A model generated the notes under the pieces. It did not search any database. It was not told the origin of the DNA and worked only from the letters and a program-made list of their open reading frames with translations. Below, piece after piece: positions 21,722 to 34,746 of a stretch of 64,000 nucleotides of DNA (its first letter is position 1; every line of letters begins with the position of its first letter). The DNA is taken from positions 51,934,271-51,998,270 of the forward strand of contig CM068377.1 of the NCBI GenBank assembly GCA_034770075.1, read 5' to 3'. A program made the translations under genes and the position numbers. Origin of the DNA: Aralia elata. Its lineage: Eukaryota; Streptophyta; Magnoliopsida; Apiales; Araliaceae.

Positions 21722-21760
21722 AGAGTTCTCTTGAACTAGCTTTATTGCTTGAGTAGATCC

Positions 21761-22790
21761 ATTGCATAAAATAAAACTAGTTCTGAGCTTGGTGGTGGAA
21801 ACAAGCCACCCTTCTGCAATAAAGATAAATTTGCTAATTAAAAAGTTCGTATACAGGCATATATCGATGCAATTGATGATGAGCTATTCAATGTTGTGAT
21901 CAATGGCCCCTACGTTCCTACAAAGCTCGCACTAACTACTGATAATCCTAACAATATAGTCATGAAGTAAAGAATAGAATGGACATACAACGAGAAGAAG
22001 CTGGTGGTCCTAGACAAAAAAGCTAAGAACATTCTGTTTATAGCTCTTGAAGATGAACTGTTTGAAAATGTTGTCAACTATAAGCTAGCACAAGAAGTCT
22101 GAGAAACTCTACTCATGATGTATGAAGGAACAGAAGAAGTAAGGGATAACAAGCAATCTCTACTCACCCAACAATATGAGATGTTCTTGAAGAAGATGCA
22201 TTTTATGAAAGGTTCAACATCTTACTCAATTCACTTAGAGCATTTGGGAAAGTTTATCCCGACAAAGACCTCATCATTAAATTAATGAGAGCTCTTCCAA
22301 GTAGTGGGATGCTAAGACCACTGCAATTAGAGAGTTAAAAAATCTGGATGAAATGACAGTGCAAGAGCTCTATGGTAATCTTCTAACCTGTAAGCTTGAG
22401 CTGAATCAGAAAGTAAAAATAACCTTATAGACCATAAGAAAAGATTAAGGTGTAGCTCTCAAAGCTGTAAATACATCTTTGAAGGCTCGTGTAAATGATG
22501 AGTCTGATGCAGATAATGATTATGAGGATATAGCCCTGCTTGCAAGGAAGCTGAAGAAGTTTATGAGAAAGGGCAGAAGCAATAACAGAAGATACAATAA
22601 CAACAACAACTACAACAACAAGAGAGACTTCTTTAAAGATCTGTGCTATAATTGCAAAAAAGTTAGGTCACTATAACTAAGTGCACCAAACCTTTGAGAG
22701 AGAAAATTAAGAAGGACAAAAAGAAAGAGTTCTTCAAGAAAGATAAAAAGCCTTTAAAAAGTTTCATAGGAAGGACAAATGTCTATTAGT
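21761..22790 (+). pseudogene. SIRE copia gag, first part, heavily decayed
   Basis: Aligns with the minus-strand gag from its first codon, but the start codon is ATT (21761-21763) and the third codon is a stop. Recognisable pieces include KVRIQAYIDAIDDELF, NGPYVPTK, RIEWTYNEKKLV and RDNKQSLLTQQYEMF. It retains the ALEDELFENV segment that the minus-strand copy has lost. The first zinc knuckle keeps only CYNCKK before a frameshift at 22665-22680. A solo LTR follows at 22791, and the frame resumes after 25600. Confidence 0.8.
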
Positions 22791-23061
22791 TGTGACGCCC
22801 CCAAATCCGGATACTTAAAACCCGTACTTGGTGCTACACGACGCCATTCATTATAAAATAACAGTAATTATTACCTCAGAGGTATCAATCCCAGGAACGA
22901 AGACCTTTAAATTATTTATTACATGATAGTTATTGTAAATACAACACATAAGTCTATCTATTACAAATAACTGTCTTCGATCATTCATTGAGCTTGCCTT
23001 TGCCCTTATCTTACCTGTTCCCTCTACAGGGCCTTGCTTAACCGAAAACATTTATATTCAA

Positions 23062-23095
23062 AGCAAGAATGAGCATTCAATTGCTCAACAAGTAA
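23062..23095 (-). promoter_or_regulatory. LTR stem-loop motif
   Basis: The minus strand reads CTTGTTGAGC, loop AATTGAAT, GCTCATTCTTGC, then TTTGAATATAAATG. Arms TGAGC/GCTCA are conserved while the loop differs from the CGTCGT type. Confidence 0.5.
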
Positions 23096-24108
23096 TAACA
23101 GTTAATAATAACTTGTGCAAGGAAATAAATATTTTTTTTGAGATATGCTTTAACAGTGGAACAAAATTATAAACAATTGAAATATATCTTGATCACATTT
23201 TTGAAACAACATACTGGCTTTTAACATGTTGAGTGGTCACAAGACCATGAACTTTTCTTTTTCATTTTTCTGAAAAGATTCTATCAGAAATTCATCTGTG
23301 AACTGTCTAGCTTACGGGCACGGTGGATGATTAGCCCGTTATGCTCTGTATTAATCAATATTATCTACGGGAACGACATTTACGTTCAATGACACCGCCT
23401 TCTTAGCGCAATATAAAAATTTCCCAATTCTGGGATGTTCATACTCAGTCTGGAGTTCAAATCAAAATAATATGATTGAACAACTCTATCTACTCAATAA
23501 TACTTCAAAGACTTAATATAAAAGCAATAAATACTATAAACTTTATCTAGCCGGAACAAATGACTTAGACTATCTTTAAACTGCACATTTTGTTATCAAA
23601 ATATTGATAATCTTTCAATATATATCTGAACTAAGCTTTAAACATACTTTTCTCATATGAAGACCAATTGCATAAAATAAATGCAAAGGTTAGGAAACTT
23701 GCCTTTTGCGTTGTTTAAGATACTGCTTAACTTTATTTTGCATATACCCTACACAGTTATATTCATGTATAGGCACACATTAGCTTATTCATTCAATGTA
23801 TTCCTATGCCAAATAGTTGCACACACTCGGTCACATAAGCCAAGTAAACATGTATAACATACACTTGATGTTCACATACTCACATCCTTTGTTTTATAAC
23901 CATTTCTAATCTTATTTTACATAATCTTTATTCATTCTTTTGACAATCATTAGATTTCAATTTAGAAATTTCTTGTTTAGCTTATCATATGCTCAATTAT
24001 GCTTGACCAAACCAAACATCATAGGAACCTTGCATTTATAGCCTATAAGATTATTATAAACATGTTCAAAGCCTCAGTTCATAACAAAAATACCTTGGTA
24101 GTTTTGCA

Positions 24109-24478
24109 GTGCACCGCGACCGCGCTGCATTTTGCCCAGAACTGAGTTACTTCTAACTCTGTGTTCAACAAATCTTGAAGGGCACTTTGACACAACCACA
24201 AGCATACACATAGAGTCTCCAGGGACCTAAAATCAACCTTGGTCTAGGTATTATATAAATTTAATCCTTCATTTTGATTTCTTTCTTAAAACTAGATTTA
24301 CATGTTCATTTTCTCAAATATTGACTATGAACATCTTTGACACTTGCATTACCGTTGGATAGGTCATATTACATACGCTCAGAAGTTCAAGACATGAAAA
24401 ATATTACTTGGTTTGGCTGGCAGACGGCGCGGCCGCACTGCCTTTAGCCTGGAAAGTGGCGCGGTCGCGCCATTTCGG
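24109..24478 (-). repeat. GC-rich palindromic module, three copies
   Basis: Copies at 24109-24126 (ACCGCGACCGCGCTGC), 24424-24442 (GGCGCGGCCGCACTGCC) and 24456-24472 (GTGGCGCGGTCGCGCC), in AT-rich LTR sequence. The first and third are followed by CATTT(T/C)G. Confidence 0.7.
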
Positions 24479-25599
24479 CTGAAAGCAATTTCATGCTCTG
24501 TTTTCTATAGTTCTATCTTCAATGCTCAACTCTCTTCTTTAGCTATTAAATCCATGCAATTTTACATGTCCAAATATATTACAAGTTGATTTCAACCAAG
24601 TTCTAGATTTAGAAACATAGAATCACATTCATTGTTTTCTTAATTCATATTTCCTAGAAAGTTTCCTTCTTAAACAATTTGACAAACAATTCATGAGTAT
24701 TGTTTTAAAAACTTTATTTTTCAAAGAATTTCAATTACAATCATACCAGACTTCCAATGGAAATCATCTATAATCAATACAACTCATTATTCATAATTTC
24801 AATCGTCAAATCATAAAAATTACCTTCAAATTCTAGCTTCCTGCTTATCTTAATTTCCTTCAATCCAGTTTCTCTTATTAGCTTGCAATCAAAACTTCTT
24901 TTCAAAATGGTCTAAATTCTAGAGCTAGTAAACTTTCTGATGGTGTGGTAATGTTAGAGGATGAAGCTAAGAATGAAAATATAAGTTTGGTTTTTATAAA
25001 TGAATTTTTCCTTGACCATCACGTTCTATAGCTTTGCTGAGTTAGATAGTCTATAGTCATGACATATTGCCAACTCCTGCTTTTCAATATCAATTAGTTT
25101 CTTTAGAACACAGCTCACGCTTCTATATATAATAATATTATCACTTATATTATATATACTAATTTTAGTTATAATATATAAGTACCTTCAGTACTTATCG
25201 CACCAAATATTATGTATCTTAAATATACACAATACATTCTAAATATCACAACCAAATATCCATAAATCTTTTCCATAAAAATAGAAGCTATACATTAAAT
25301 AAAATAATTTATTTAATGCTATAATTTCATCATATTAAAATAATTTAATATCATAAATTATTTTAATACATCTTATTAATGTATACACAACTTTATTTAT
25401 TTCTTTTTCCTTTATAAATTATTTCTAACAATTTAATTACATGCAGGAAAATTAATATATTTACCACATTACATGTATACACATATTACACCGCACACAT
25501 TCACACATGCAGTATAATATAATAAAATAAAAATAATAATTTATTTAATAAAAATCTTTATTTTCATAATTATCTGGGAATTTGAATTGTTATATTAGC

Positions 25600-26700
25600 T
25601 AAGGGCTCCTAGAGCGATATTGAGAATGACTCAGATTCTAAGTCAAGTAATGATGAAGAACCTCAGATAGCTAGCCTATGTATCATGTCAATGGAAGTAC
25701 CTGCAGACAACACCACTGATCATCAAGAGATTGATATCAGTGAGGTATTTGACTTTAACTCTCTAGATATTGATATTTTTGATTTAAGAACTGCTTTATG
25801 TGATATTACATCTGAGTTGTATAAATACATGAAGTGGTCCAGGGTTCTATTAAGGGATCATTCTCTTCTTCAAGAGGAAAAAGACAAAGTACAACTTAAG
25901 TTGGAAACGCTCAAGGAACTACTAACTCTTTTTCCAAGTTTGAAGCTGTGAATGAAAAATTCAAAAAAATCATTGAGCAATCTACACAAAGGAAATCATA
26001 TCCAACTTCTAGAATTATGAAATTACAGAAGACAATCTCATCATGGAACCTATCTTCTTCTTCTATGGACTCCCTGATCAATAGATAGGGAAGCAGCTCA
26101 TATTGATCAAAATTAGGATTTGGGGACTTATCCTCAGATCGTAGTGTGGATATAATTTCAGAGACTAACAATAATAGTGCTTCTAGTTCCCATAGAAGCA
26201 TTGTGTTTGTGAAATCTACATAGGTTGTAGAGCCAATTATTCAAAACTCTACGATTTCTACTTAGTAGATTGTGATCCCTAAGAACAATCAATCACATAC
26301 TGGTCTGGAATTTAAGAAATCACAGGGCAAAGTCAAAACTACCTTCAAACCTCGAAGGATCGCTGAGTCTGTTAACCTTCACTTTACGAACCAACTAGGC
26401 AAGAAACATAGAGTTGACTTTTACCCTATGAACTCTCAAAATCGTAGAATAGTGTGGAGACAGAGAGAGTTTGAGCCTAGAAGAAAGGCTGTAGGTTCCT
26501 TTGTTCCACACATATCTATGAAGAGAAGGAGTCCATGCACACATATAAGCATGTAACATATAAAATGCTATAATTGTCATCATTATGGACATATTGCTGC
26601 TATGTGTAAGTTTAATGATTATCCTATGTATGTAAAGCCTAAAGTGAGACAAATCTGTGTCCCTAAGAACACTAACTCATCAGGACCCAAGCAAGTCTAG
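25600..26700 (+). pseudogene. SIRE copia gag, second part
   Basis: The 88-codon open piece 25685-25951 (EIDISEVFDFNSLDIDIFDLRTAL...) matches the coiled-coil gag region of the minus-strand copy. Further on, 26272-26556 is open (PKNNQSHTGLEFKK...). A second zinc knuckle with exact CX2CX4HX4C spacing (CYNCHHYGHIAAMC) is at 26566-26607, after a stop at about 26554. Two widely separated knuckles are typical of SIRE-type gag-pol. Several stops and frameshifts. Confidence 0.8.
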
Positions 26701-26734
26701 GTAACAAAGTAAAGTTTGATTTCTCCTGCAAGAT

Positions 26735-28286
26735 GCCAGCTTCACTAACTCAACATGATATCTAGATAGTAGATTCTCAAGACATGTGACAGGCAACAAA
26801 TGTCTAATATCAAATTTCAAAGAAAAAGATGGCCTTGCCATTATCTTTGGAGATAATAATTCAGGAAAGACAAGAGGATATGACACAATAGGAAATGGTA
26901 CAATCTCTTTTAGTAAAGTAACATTTATTGAAGGTTTGAAGCACAATCTATTGAGCATTAGCCAATTATGTGATTTAAAGGGCATTAAGTTATCTTCCTC
27001 AATAATTAATGTCAAGTAAGAGATCTGGAGACAAATTCTATCAAGCTAACTAGAACTAGAGACGAAAATGTATATATGGTGAATCTAGTTAAGCTAAGTT
27101 CTACTGAAATAGCTTGCTTCTTTGCCAAAGCTTCTAAAGATGTGAGCTGTTTATGACATAAAAGATTATCTCATCTGAAATTCAAAAATATATCCAGCTA
27201 GTTTCCAAAGATTTAGTCTCTGGTTTGCCCAGGCTTAACTTCATCAAAGACAAGCCCTGTAAAGCATGTCAGCTGAGAAAGCAAACCAAAATCTTATTCA
27301 AGAACAAGACAGTCAACTCTAATAGTAGGCCCCTACAGTTGCTACATATGGATCTATTTGAACCTATTCCTACTATCAGCCTTGGGGAAAAGAAGTATTC
27401 TTTAGTCATAGTAGATGATCATACAAGATTCACATGGGTATTTTTTTTAGCCTCAAAGGATGAAACAGCTCTCAGTTGATCAAGTTTTTCAAGCAGGTTG
27501 AGAATGAGAAGGGTGAAAAGATCAAAGCCATAAGGAGTAATTATGAAAGGGAGTTTGATTTTTTTGATGTAGATAAGTTTTGTGAAGACCAATGTCATTC
27601 ATCAAAATTTCTCTACACCAAGGACTCCTCAGCAGAATGTTGTAGATGAAAGGAAGAATAGAACTTTTACTAAAGCAAGAAGAACACTCTTAGAAATTGC
27701 AAGACTTTCAGAATATTTTTGGGTTGAAGTTGTTAACATTGCTTGCTATATTCAGAACAGATATCTCATTCACTCCACTCATATGAAGACTGCCTAAGAG
27801 TTATGGAAAGGAAGAAAGCCCAACATTGGTTATTTTTATATCTTTGGCTGTGCTAGCTATATTCTCAACAATGGTAAAAGGTATCTAACTAAATTTCAAC
27901 CTAAGTCAGATGAATGTATCTTTCTTGGTTATTCTACTGATAGTAAAGCATATAGAGTTTTCAATAAACGATTATTAAATATTAAAGTTTCAGTTCATAT
28001 TACCTTTGACGAGACTGACAATATTGAGCCAAGTAAGGCTGTAGCGTTTAATGAAATTATAGAGCAAGATCAAGTAAACGTAGAATAGGAAGACCCTACG
28101 ACCAGCGATCGTAGAGCCTATTGAAAGCCTCCTATTGCAGATCTGGGAATTCTACGACTTAAAGGTCATCCTACCCCAGAATTTGAGCTAAACCTTAAAG
28201 TTTTCAGAGAAGAAGGCACAAGGACAAACATTCCAACTGGAAGCAAATGGGCTAAAGATCACACTTAAGACCTGATAATTGGTGAT
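26735..28286 (+). pseudogene. SIRE copia protease and integrase, truncated before RT
   Basis: The protease region keeps LDSRFSRH (26762-26785): the D-S-G catalytic triplet has become D-S-R. Then come KHNLLSISQLCD, the pre-integrase region with CKAC near 27250, and the integrase core with HMDLFEP and SLVIVDDHTRFTWVF (27340-27450). In IRSNYERE (27534-27557) the second catalytic Asp is replaced by Asn. The third block TPQQNVVDERKNRT is at 27612-27665. Conserved C-terminal text follows (ECIFLGYSTDSKAYRVFN). It ends IPTGSKWAKDHT, stop, DLIIGDL at the Tekay LTR. Not functional. Confidence 0.85.
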
Positions 28287-30956
28287 CTATTTTAGGGCAT
28301 TAAATGGCTTACTTACAAGTGGGAGAAGCCTTGCAAAGCTTCTCCAAGAAGCCATGAAGTGGCCGGATAACACCCCATTGGTCCCCTCTACTTGGCTTTG
28401 CTTTATCCTTTTTTTCATTTAATTAACTAACATGTTGACCAAGCCTTTGACTTCTCAAGTTTTGGGCTTGGTTTGGTCTTGATTTAAGCTTAGTTTGGGC
28501 CATTCTTTAGGCCTCCATCACCTTTAGTTTGGGCCTCTAATTAATCATACTTGGGCCTCTTAAATTTCATTCCATTGGGCTCCCGATACAATTTCTTTTG
28601 GGCTTGACCATGAAATTGGTTCTCGGTTGACTTTCGTAATTCGTTCGACAAGCCCAAAAATCGCGTTTTTTGTTTTTAAATTTTATTAGAGACTATGTTT
28701 CGTGACATCATATAAATGCTATGGCATCATTCAAAAAATTGAAAAAACGTAGAAGCGTTTTTAGCGTGAATAGTGTTTTTACATCTTTTCTCAAAAAAAA
28801 TTTATTTTCTCGTACGAAACCGTAATTCGTAATTTCTAACACGTAAACACGATCTATGTGACAACCCGGATTTTCGAGAATAATTATAATAAGAATTTAA
28901 TATAGAATAATTCTTATTATGAGTCGTGTTTGAATATATATGTGTTATATATATTTATGTAATTTTATTTGGTGAGCTTAATATGTATATATATAAATGT
29001 GAAATATATACATGGATTCAAAATGAATGAGTTAATAGTTGATTATTATAACGATCGCGAGTCGTGGGTAGCTTGATAATTCGAGCTTATGAATATTATT
29101 GAATAAAATAGACTTTTATTGATAATATTATGTGGTAAGTGTTTAAAGGTTATATTATAACCTAGATTATGTGTAGACGATGATTAGTAAGTATGAAAGT
29201 TTTTGTATTAGCTAATTTGGCGGATTCGAGAAATATCGCTAGAGTACTATTTATTGGATTAAATAAATAGTTTAAGGATAATATTATTGGACGAGTTATT
29301 TATTGTAAAGACGCTAACCCAAAATATGGGTGAGATATATGTACGTTGATGTATATGATTATGGGGAGTTAATCGTGAAGAGCAGCGATCGCGAACCGTG
29401 AATACCCTTGTAATTTTGGGTTTATTAATATTATTAAATGGATTAAAATATTATTTTTATGTGACGTGTTTAAAGGTTATTTTATAACCTGGATGATGTC
29501 AATGTATGAAGTTTTATGCGTTATTGAATCGTAGGAGTGAATAATTGATTTTGCGAAAGATCGCAAAATTACTATTCACGGGGCACGTTTCCCGAGGCAC
29601 TATTCACGCCATAAAATTTTTATGTCTTTATCGATGTTGAATAATTTCATAAATACGTGTATGCGTAGGAATAATTTTTCCAAGTGTCAGAAATTTATTT
29701 GAGCTGATACGTGATTTTATCCGTATCCGAATGTATTATATGGGTGTTCCGAATATTTGGACAAATCCCATAATAATTATTTTTACCCATCCCAATATTT
29801 ATGGTAATACCTATTTTAATTTTGGGTGGAGTTATTTACCAGTTTTGGTACAAAAGAGGGAGTTTTCGGATATATTTTTGTGTATTTGGGTATTGTTATC
29901 CCAAGTGGGAACCACCCAAACCACTTTGGACCAATCAAATTGCTAGAAAATGAGAAAGTGGAGAGCTTTGCCGGCAAGCTTGAATTATTTGGACAAAGCT
30001 CATTGAGCCATTAACCCATTACTCCCATTTTCTCCCAAAATTCCTCCACTTCTCCTAACCCATTCCTTCTCTCCCATCTCCCATATCATCAGAGTTTAGA
30101 GAGAGAGAGAGAGAGAGCTGCCAAGAGCTAGAAGAAAGAAGGAGAAGGTCGCCGGAAAAGTCGTCGGAAAAGAAGAAGAGTCGCCGGAAAATGAAGAAGA
30201 AGAAGAAAGGAAGAGAAGAAGAGGTTCGGGTGAACCAAAAAGGAAGAAGGAGACTTAAGCCAAACCCTAGCAAAGCTTCATATCATCTAGGAGGGATTTA
30301 CAGAGGTAAATCATTAACTTGAAACCATTTTCATTTGATTTGGTTAAGGTTTTCAAGCTTTTCATGGTTTTAAAGCTTTTATGCTCATGGGTTGGTTTTC
30401 TTGCGATTTTTGTTGGTTTTGATTTATGTTAGCTGGTTGTAAATGTTGTTAAGAGGTTATGTAAGCCATTATTAACATCAAAGTGGAACAAAAATGGAAG
30501 AAATCCTTACCTTGGCTTAATGGAGCAAGAACATTGAACTATTGAACAAGAACATGGACTTTTGGACGATTTAGAGGACTTGTAACTATGATTTCGTATT
30601 TGTTTAATTTATTTGTTGTTATTATATTGTACTTCCATGGGTTATAAGTTTAACCCAGTTGGAATGGATTAAAAATGTGTTAAAACGAAGATTTGGTGTT
30701 GATTTTAGTGAAGAACACCAAGAACACCAAGAACACGAAAATAAAACGTGAGTTGATATTTTGGTCAAGGATTTGAATATGTTAATGTTAATGGGTAGCT
30801 CTGCATTTTTGATATGTTGTAGCCCCATGAATTAGGAGTCCATAGAGTCCGAAATGGACCAATTGGAACGTGTATTAAAGAAGATATGAAGATCGGAGTG
30901 AAAGGAGATCGAAGTCGCGAAGCTGGTGCAATTGCTTACCTGGGATACAGCCGGTT

Positions 30957-31012
30957 GAGCGCCGACGGCGCTCATTTTAAGGCCATTTGAGCGCTGGCCG
31001 CGCTGGGGCTGC
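30957..31012 (+). repeat. GC-rich palindromic module pair in 5' LTR
   Basis: GAGCGCCGACGGCGCTC (7-base perfect arms around GAC) followed by CATTTTAAGG, then GAGCGCTGGCCGCGCTGGGG. Repeated in the 3' LTR at 37634-37689 with one C/T change. Confidence 0.75.
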
Positions 31013-32102
31013 AGTTTGCTAGACAGCTTTGACGCCCTTTACTAAAATGGGCATAACTTTCTCATACGAACTCGGATTGAGATGATTCAAGATGATTCGG
31101 AAAGAGAACGAGTAGACCTATAACTTTTGTTCTTTAAGTTTTTCAATTTGAGGTCTGTATATTGGTCTAAATTGGCCATTTATAGGATTGATGTGTAATT
31201 GGGGGCAATCAGAGGGTGTCGGGCATACGCGTAAGCACATGTAATGCTCCCGACAATGTAAAGTGATGTTCTAACTTTCATAACATGATATTTATGATTT
31301 ATAATGATACTTAGTGTTAACCATTGAGTATTAGACAATTCGAATGTGTGTGCCAAGCGTACGCAATCACGTGTCAGTTGGGCGTTCGAATAATCAAGTT
31401 TGGCGTATAGACGTGCAAGCGTGGTAACGCCGTAACTAGTGTGTATAATCTTGTTTAATATTGTGTTTCTAATAATAATGAAACATGATAGTGTGTTATA
31501 AACCAATGTATGAGCATGCTAAGCACATGCAAAGGAGGCGAATTAGGTGTGTGACGTGTAAACGTCGAAACGTCGCTTAAAGTGTTAAAGAACTTAAATA
31601 GTGTTTCGATTTAAACAAAATAAACATTATAAGATATGAAGTGGGTTTATAATATAAACCATTATATGAAGCCTTTTTAGTGGCTAATTGGTGTTTTATT
31701 GTTAAATAAATTGTGTAGGATATTTGAAGGACGAGCCATCATAATTTGGCAAGGAACGCTTAAGGCAAGTTCTTTCAGTAACTTGTTAACTTGTTTAAAT
31801 GTATTGATGTACATGACTTGATTACTAAATCTTTCACTATTATGTGGATTATACGAGAGTATGATTAAGGTGTGCATAATGTGCAATTATGTGATTATAT
31901 TGTTCTATGTGGAACTTGAATTATTGTAGATATACAATGTGAGATGCATGAAGTATGCTATGAGATACATGATGCATATATATGGATGAATTTCATAAGA
32001 TTTATAATGCATGAGCAAGATGCATAGTATGAGAATCATGATGCATGGATAAAATGCAAACTTATGTGTTACGTGAAGCATGAAATGTGAAAACTGTCAG
32101 TT

Positions 32103-32141
32103 CTTGCTGAGCCGTCGTGCTCATTCTTGCAAAAATAAAAC
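32103..32141 (+). promoter_or_regulatory. LTR stem-loop followed by AATAAA
   Basis: CTTGCTGAGC, loop CGTCGT, GCTCATTCTTGC, then AAAAATAAAACTTTT. Identical in the 3' LTR (38770-38808). Confidence 0.6.
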
Positions 32142-32669
32142 TTTTACAGATTTACGATGCAATGCAATTATCTTGATATCGTGATGATAAGGATTAGAGG
32201 CGCATAGAAACAGGAAGGTTGCTAAATGTCCCTTTACTATAATTATTTAGCTATGATGACGGTAGATGATGTACGTGAATTTGACTATGTAAACCTTGAG
32301 TTAAATATGAAGGTTATCCATCATAGTAGTTAAGATGTGATTATGTTAGTTACTTGTTATAGTAAACTACAAGGATGTCGATGTTGTATAAAGGACATTT
32401 TTATAACGAATGTATTGGTTATTGAATAACCTTGCGAATATTCAGGGATTGGATAAAGTCAGAATCTGAACCTTGCGTTCACATATGAGATATTGTAAAG
32501 GATCATGGTATTTATTCAACCTTGGTCATAAGTGTTTTATTTAAAGTCTCCGTGCCTGGGATTAGATGATGATATGTTGTTATATTATTGTAATTACATA
32601 TTTTTAGTAAGCCTATGTTGTATGGGCAGTACCGTGACGCACCGGACTCGGGTTCAAGGTAAGACCCGA

Positions 32670-32782
32670 AAATAGGAAGGCACCGAAGCCAGACTCTCCG
32701 TAGGGGACGCCGAGCGAGTCGGTAGCAAACTGATAGGTACCAGTGTGAGGTGCTATGGTTGAAGCACCATTTTCTTTAAAGT
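32670..32782 (+). other. Extra 113 bases between 5' LTR and PBS
   Basis: This sequence replaces the expected LTR terminus GTTTCGGGGGCGTTACA. It is relatively GC-rich (AGGCACCGAAGCC, GGGGACGCCGAGCGAG) and has no match to the 3' LTR. Origin unknown: insertion, or a copying event during reverse transcription. Confidence 0.7.
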
Positions 32783-32794
32783 TGGTATCAGAGC
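32783..32794 (+). other. Primer-binding site, initiator Met-tRNA type
   Basis: TGGTATCAGAGC followed by TGATAGGTTATAAACC, comparable with 56827-56838 of the gag-only element, which is followed by TATAGGTTAGAAACC. Confidence 0.85.
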
Positions 32795-33377
32795 TGATAG
32801 GTTATAAACCTTAGGTAAGAGTACCTTAGGCTATAACTGTAGTGAAGAAAGATAATAATGATGAAGATAGTGAAAGAATAAAACTCAAATAGAGTTTAAT
32901 TGATAGTAAATGAATTTAGAAAATTCATAGTAAGAGTTGAGATATATATAAGACGATTAAAAGAAGAATATTGATGCGTTATAAAAGATGAGAATTAGGA
33001 GTTACCTGACTCTAGTGATAAAGATGACAAGTGTTGATTAATAGACGAGGTCTATAAGAAAAAAATACAATAAAATCATATATTATGATTAGAGAGAAGA
33101 GTATAGAAGATCGTAGGATGAAACGATCGTATGATAAGAAGATCGTAATGTGAAACGATTGTAGAGTAAGATCACGATGTGATTGGATTAAATCATAGAA
33201 TGGCAAATGATTAATTATATGATTGAAAATTTTAGCTGAATGTTATAGATAGATGGTACTATGAGATAGTACGAGTAAAACTCGGAAAGTGTTATGGGTG
33301 ATGAAACACGAATTAAATTCTTGTTAAGCAACGAGTAAGCTAGGATTGGGGGTGATTTCAATTGAGGACTCATGTTA

Positions 33378-33621
33378 GTGGCTGAGTTGTACAATTCCTT
33401 GTATGGGCGGGGGATTCGTGCTTGGTTTGAGAACCACTTAGCTTCCTATATCGGTATAATGGTTGAGTTGAACAATTCCTTGTATGGGCGGGGAATTTGT
33501 GCTTGGTGTAACAACCGCTTAGCCTCATATATTGATTAGTGGCCAAGTTGATCGATTCCTTGTATGGGTAGGGGATTGTGATGGGTTCGACAATCACTTA
33601 GCTTCCTATATTGATAATCGT
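33378..33621 (+). repeat. Three-copy tandem repeat, approx. 80-bp unit
   Basis: Units begin at 33378, 33460 and 33540. Each contains ATTCCTTGTATGGG and ends with CTTAGCYTCMTATAT. Confidence 0.85.
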
Positions 33622-34746
33622 TGGAACCTAGTATCGCGCTATTGCTATACATATAACGAGAAGGTGATTCTTTTCTCATATCTATATTTGATGGTTAGAG
33701 AATAATAAGATTAGGTGCGAGTTCTTGAAACTCATACTTATGGTAAGTTCGTGACTCATAATCATATGGTATGGTGGAACCCCTCAGCGAATGGACGATT
33801 TTGGTCTGACTAGGATAAGTTCCTAAACCCATATGATTGTGGTAAGTTCTTGAACTCATAATGTGTGGTAAGTTTGATGAACTATATTGGGGTATCAAAA
33901 GGTTATGGATTTAGAACTGTGAATTCTCAAAATGATGAGCATTGATGGAGTTAGAAATAGATAGAATTATTAAATAGTGGAGAAATGGGAGAAATTGAAG
34001 TTGATGAGGAGGCATGGATATTCCAAATCTTCTAGCTATGCTAGACTTCGAAATTTATTGACTTCGTGCTGATATTTGCACTTTTGCTCTTCGAAAAATG
34101 TATGGGGCCAGATTTCTGGACCAAGGATTTTAAATATACTATTATTCATATGTCTATGCTAATAGTTTCGGCTAGACAAAGTTGATTTGAAAATATCAAA
34201 ATGTATTTTTAAATTGTCATCAATGCATCATGAAACCTGGTGTAGAATGACAGATGATGGAGTCATCAATGCAGATTAACCTAGTGTTGGATGTGATCAT
34301 AGTATCGTCAACCCACTATGGTATGATGTAGTATGACAAAATCACGAAATGACGGAATCCTTAACGGACTGTAGAAATAGTGCGGTATCATGACGTCATA
34401 AAATGATTTTTTGTTTTCGTTAAAGTATGAAAAAGTATGCCAATTTAGTTGGCTAAAATAATTCGATTGATGTCCGGATTGTTAACAAAAGTCTAAGCTA
34501 TTTGATTCGGCTAGACAAATGTTGAAATATGTTTATGCAAGCATTATTTGCGAATTTATGCCTAAATCAAATTGTTTTGGTGCGGAATTTTGTAGTAAGC
34601 TGAGGTGAACAACCCTATTATTGGGGTATTTGATGTTGGAATAATCCCGACTGACCCTATGGTGGTCAAGCAAACGCATATAGATGTTTAGCTAGAAAGT
34701 TGTGCACAACGTCAAAGTACAAAAGGCTGATCACCTGGCGTACGGA

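Larger units (their letters stand above)
22791..25594 (-). mobile_element. Solo LTR, gypsy (Tekay-like), 2.8 kb, minus strand
   Basis: Starts TGTGACGCCCCCAAATCC on the plus strand (minus-strand end GGGGGCGTCACA) and ends GAATTGTTATA, with a decayed terminus. Flanks are TTAGT (22786-22790) and TTAGC (25595-25599), a duplication with one mismatch. It interrupts the SIRE gag. It contains the stem-loop (23062-23095, minus strand) and GC-rich palindromic modules at 24109-24144 and 24424-24478. Confidence 0.75.
20397..28286 (+). mobile_element. SIRE-type Ty1/copia element, plus strand, 3'-truncated
   Basis: 5' LTR (20397-21707), PBS, gag, protease and integrase in the normal order, ending before the reverse transcriptase where the Tekay LTR is inserted (28282-28286). 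A solo LTR (22791-25594) splits gag. All frames are broken. It is the same family as 13354-5489. The 5-bp flank AAAGT precedes the LTR, but its partner is outside the window. Confidence 0.85.
28857..32669 (+). repeat. 5' LTR of the non-coding element
   Basis: Matches 35540-39353 almost throughout. Visible differences are scattered substitutions, a longer GA run (about 30099-30116 against 36781-36794) and a small insertion around 31480. Homology stops after AAGACCCGA at 32669: the last 17 bases expected from the 3' LTR (GTTTCGGGGGCGTTACA) are missing. Confidence 0.85.

Noticed and set aside
29731..30014. Short plus-strand frames duplicated at 36414-36697
   Set aside because: They are present twice only because they lie in the two LTRs of one element. 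They have no recognised motif and overlap each other in different frames.
30055..30273. Ser/Leu/Phe-rich minus-strand frames at 30055-30273 and 36738-36950
   Set aside because: They are the reverse of a GA-rich leader segment repeated in both LTRs, with low-complexity translation.
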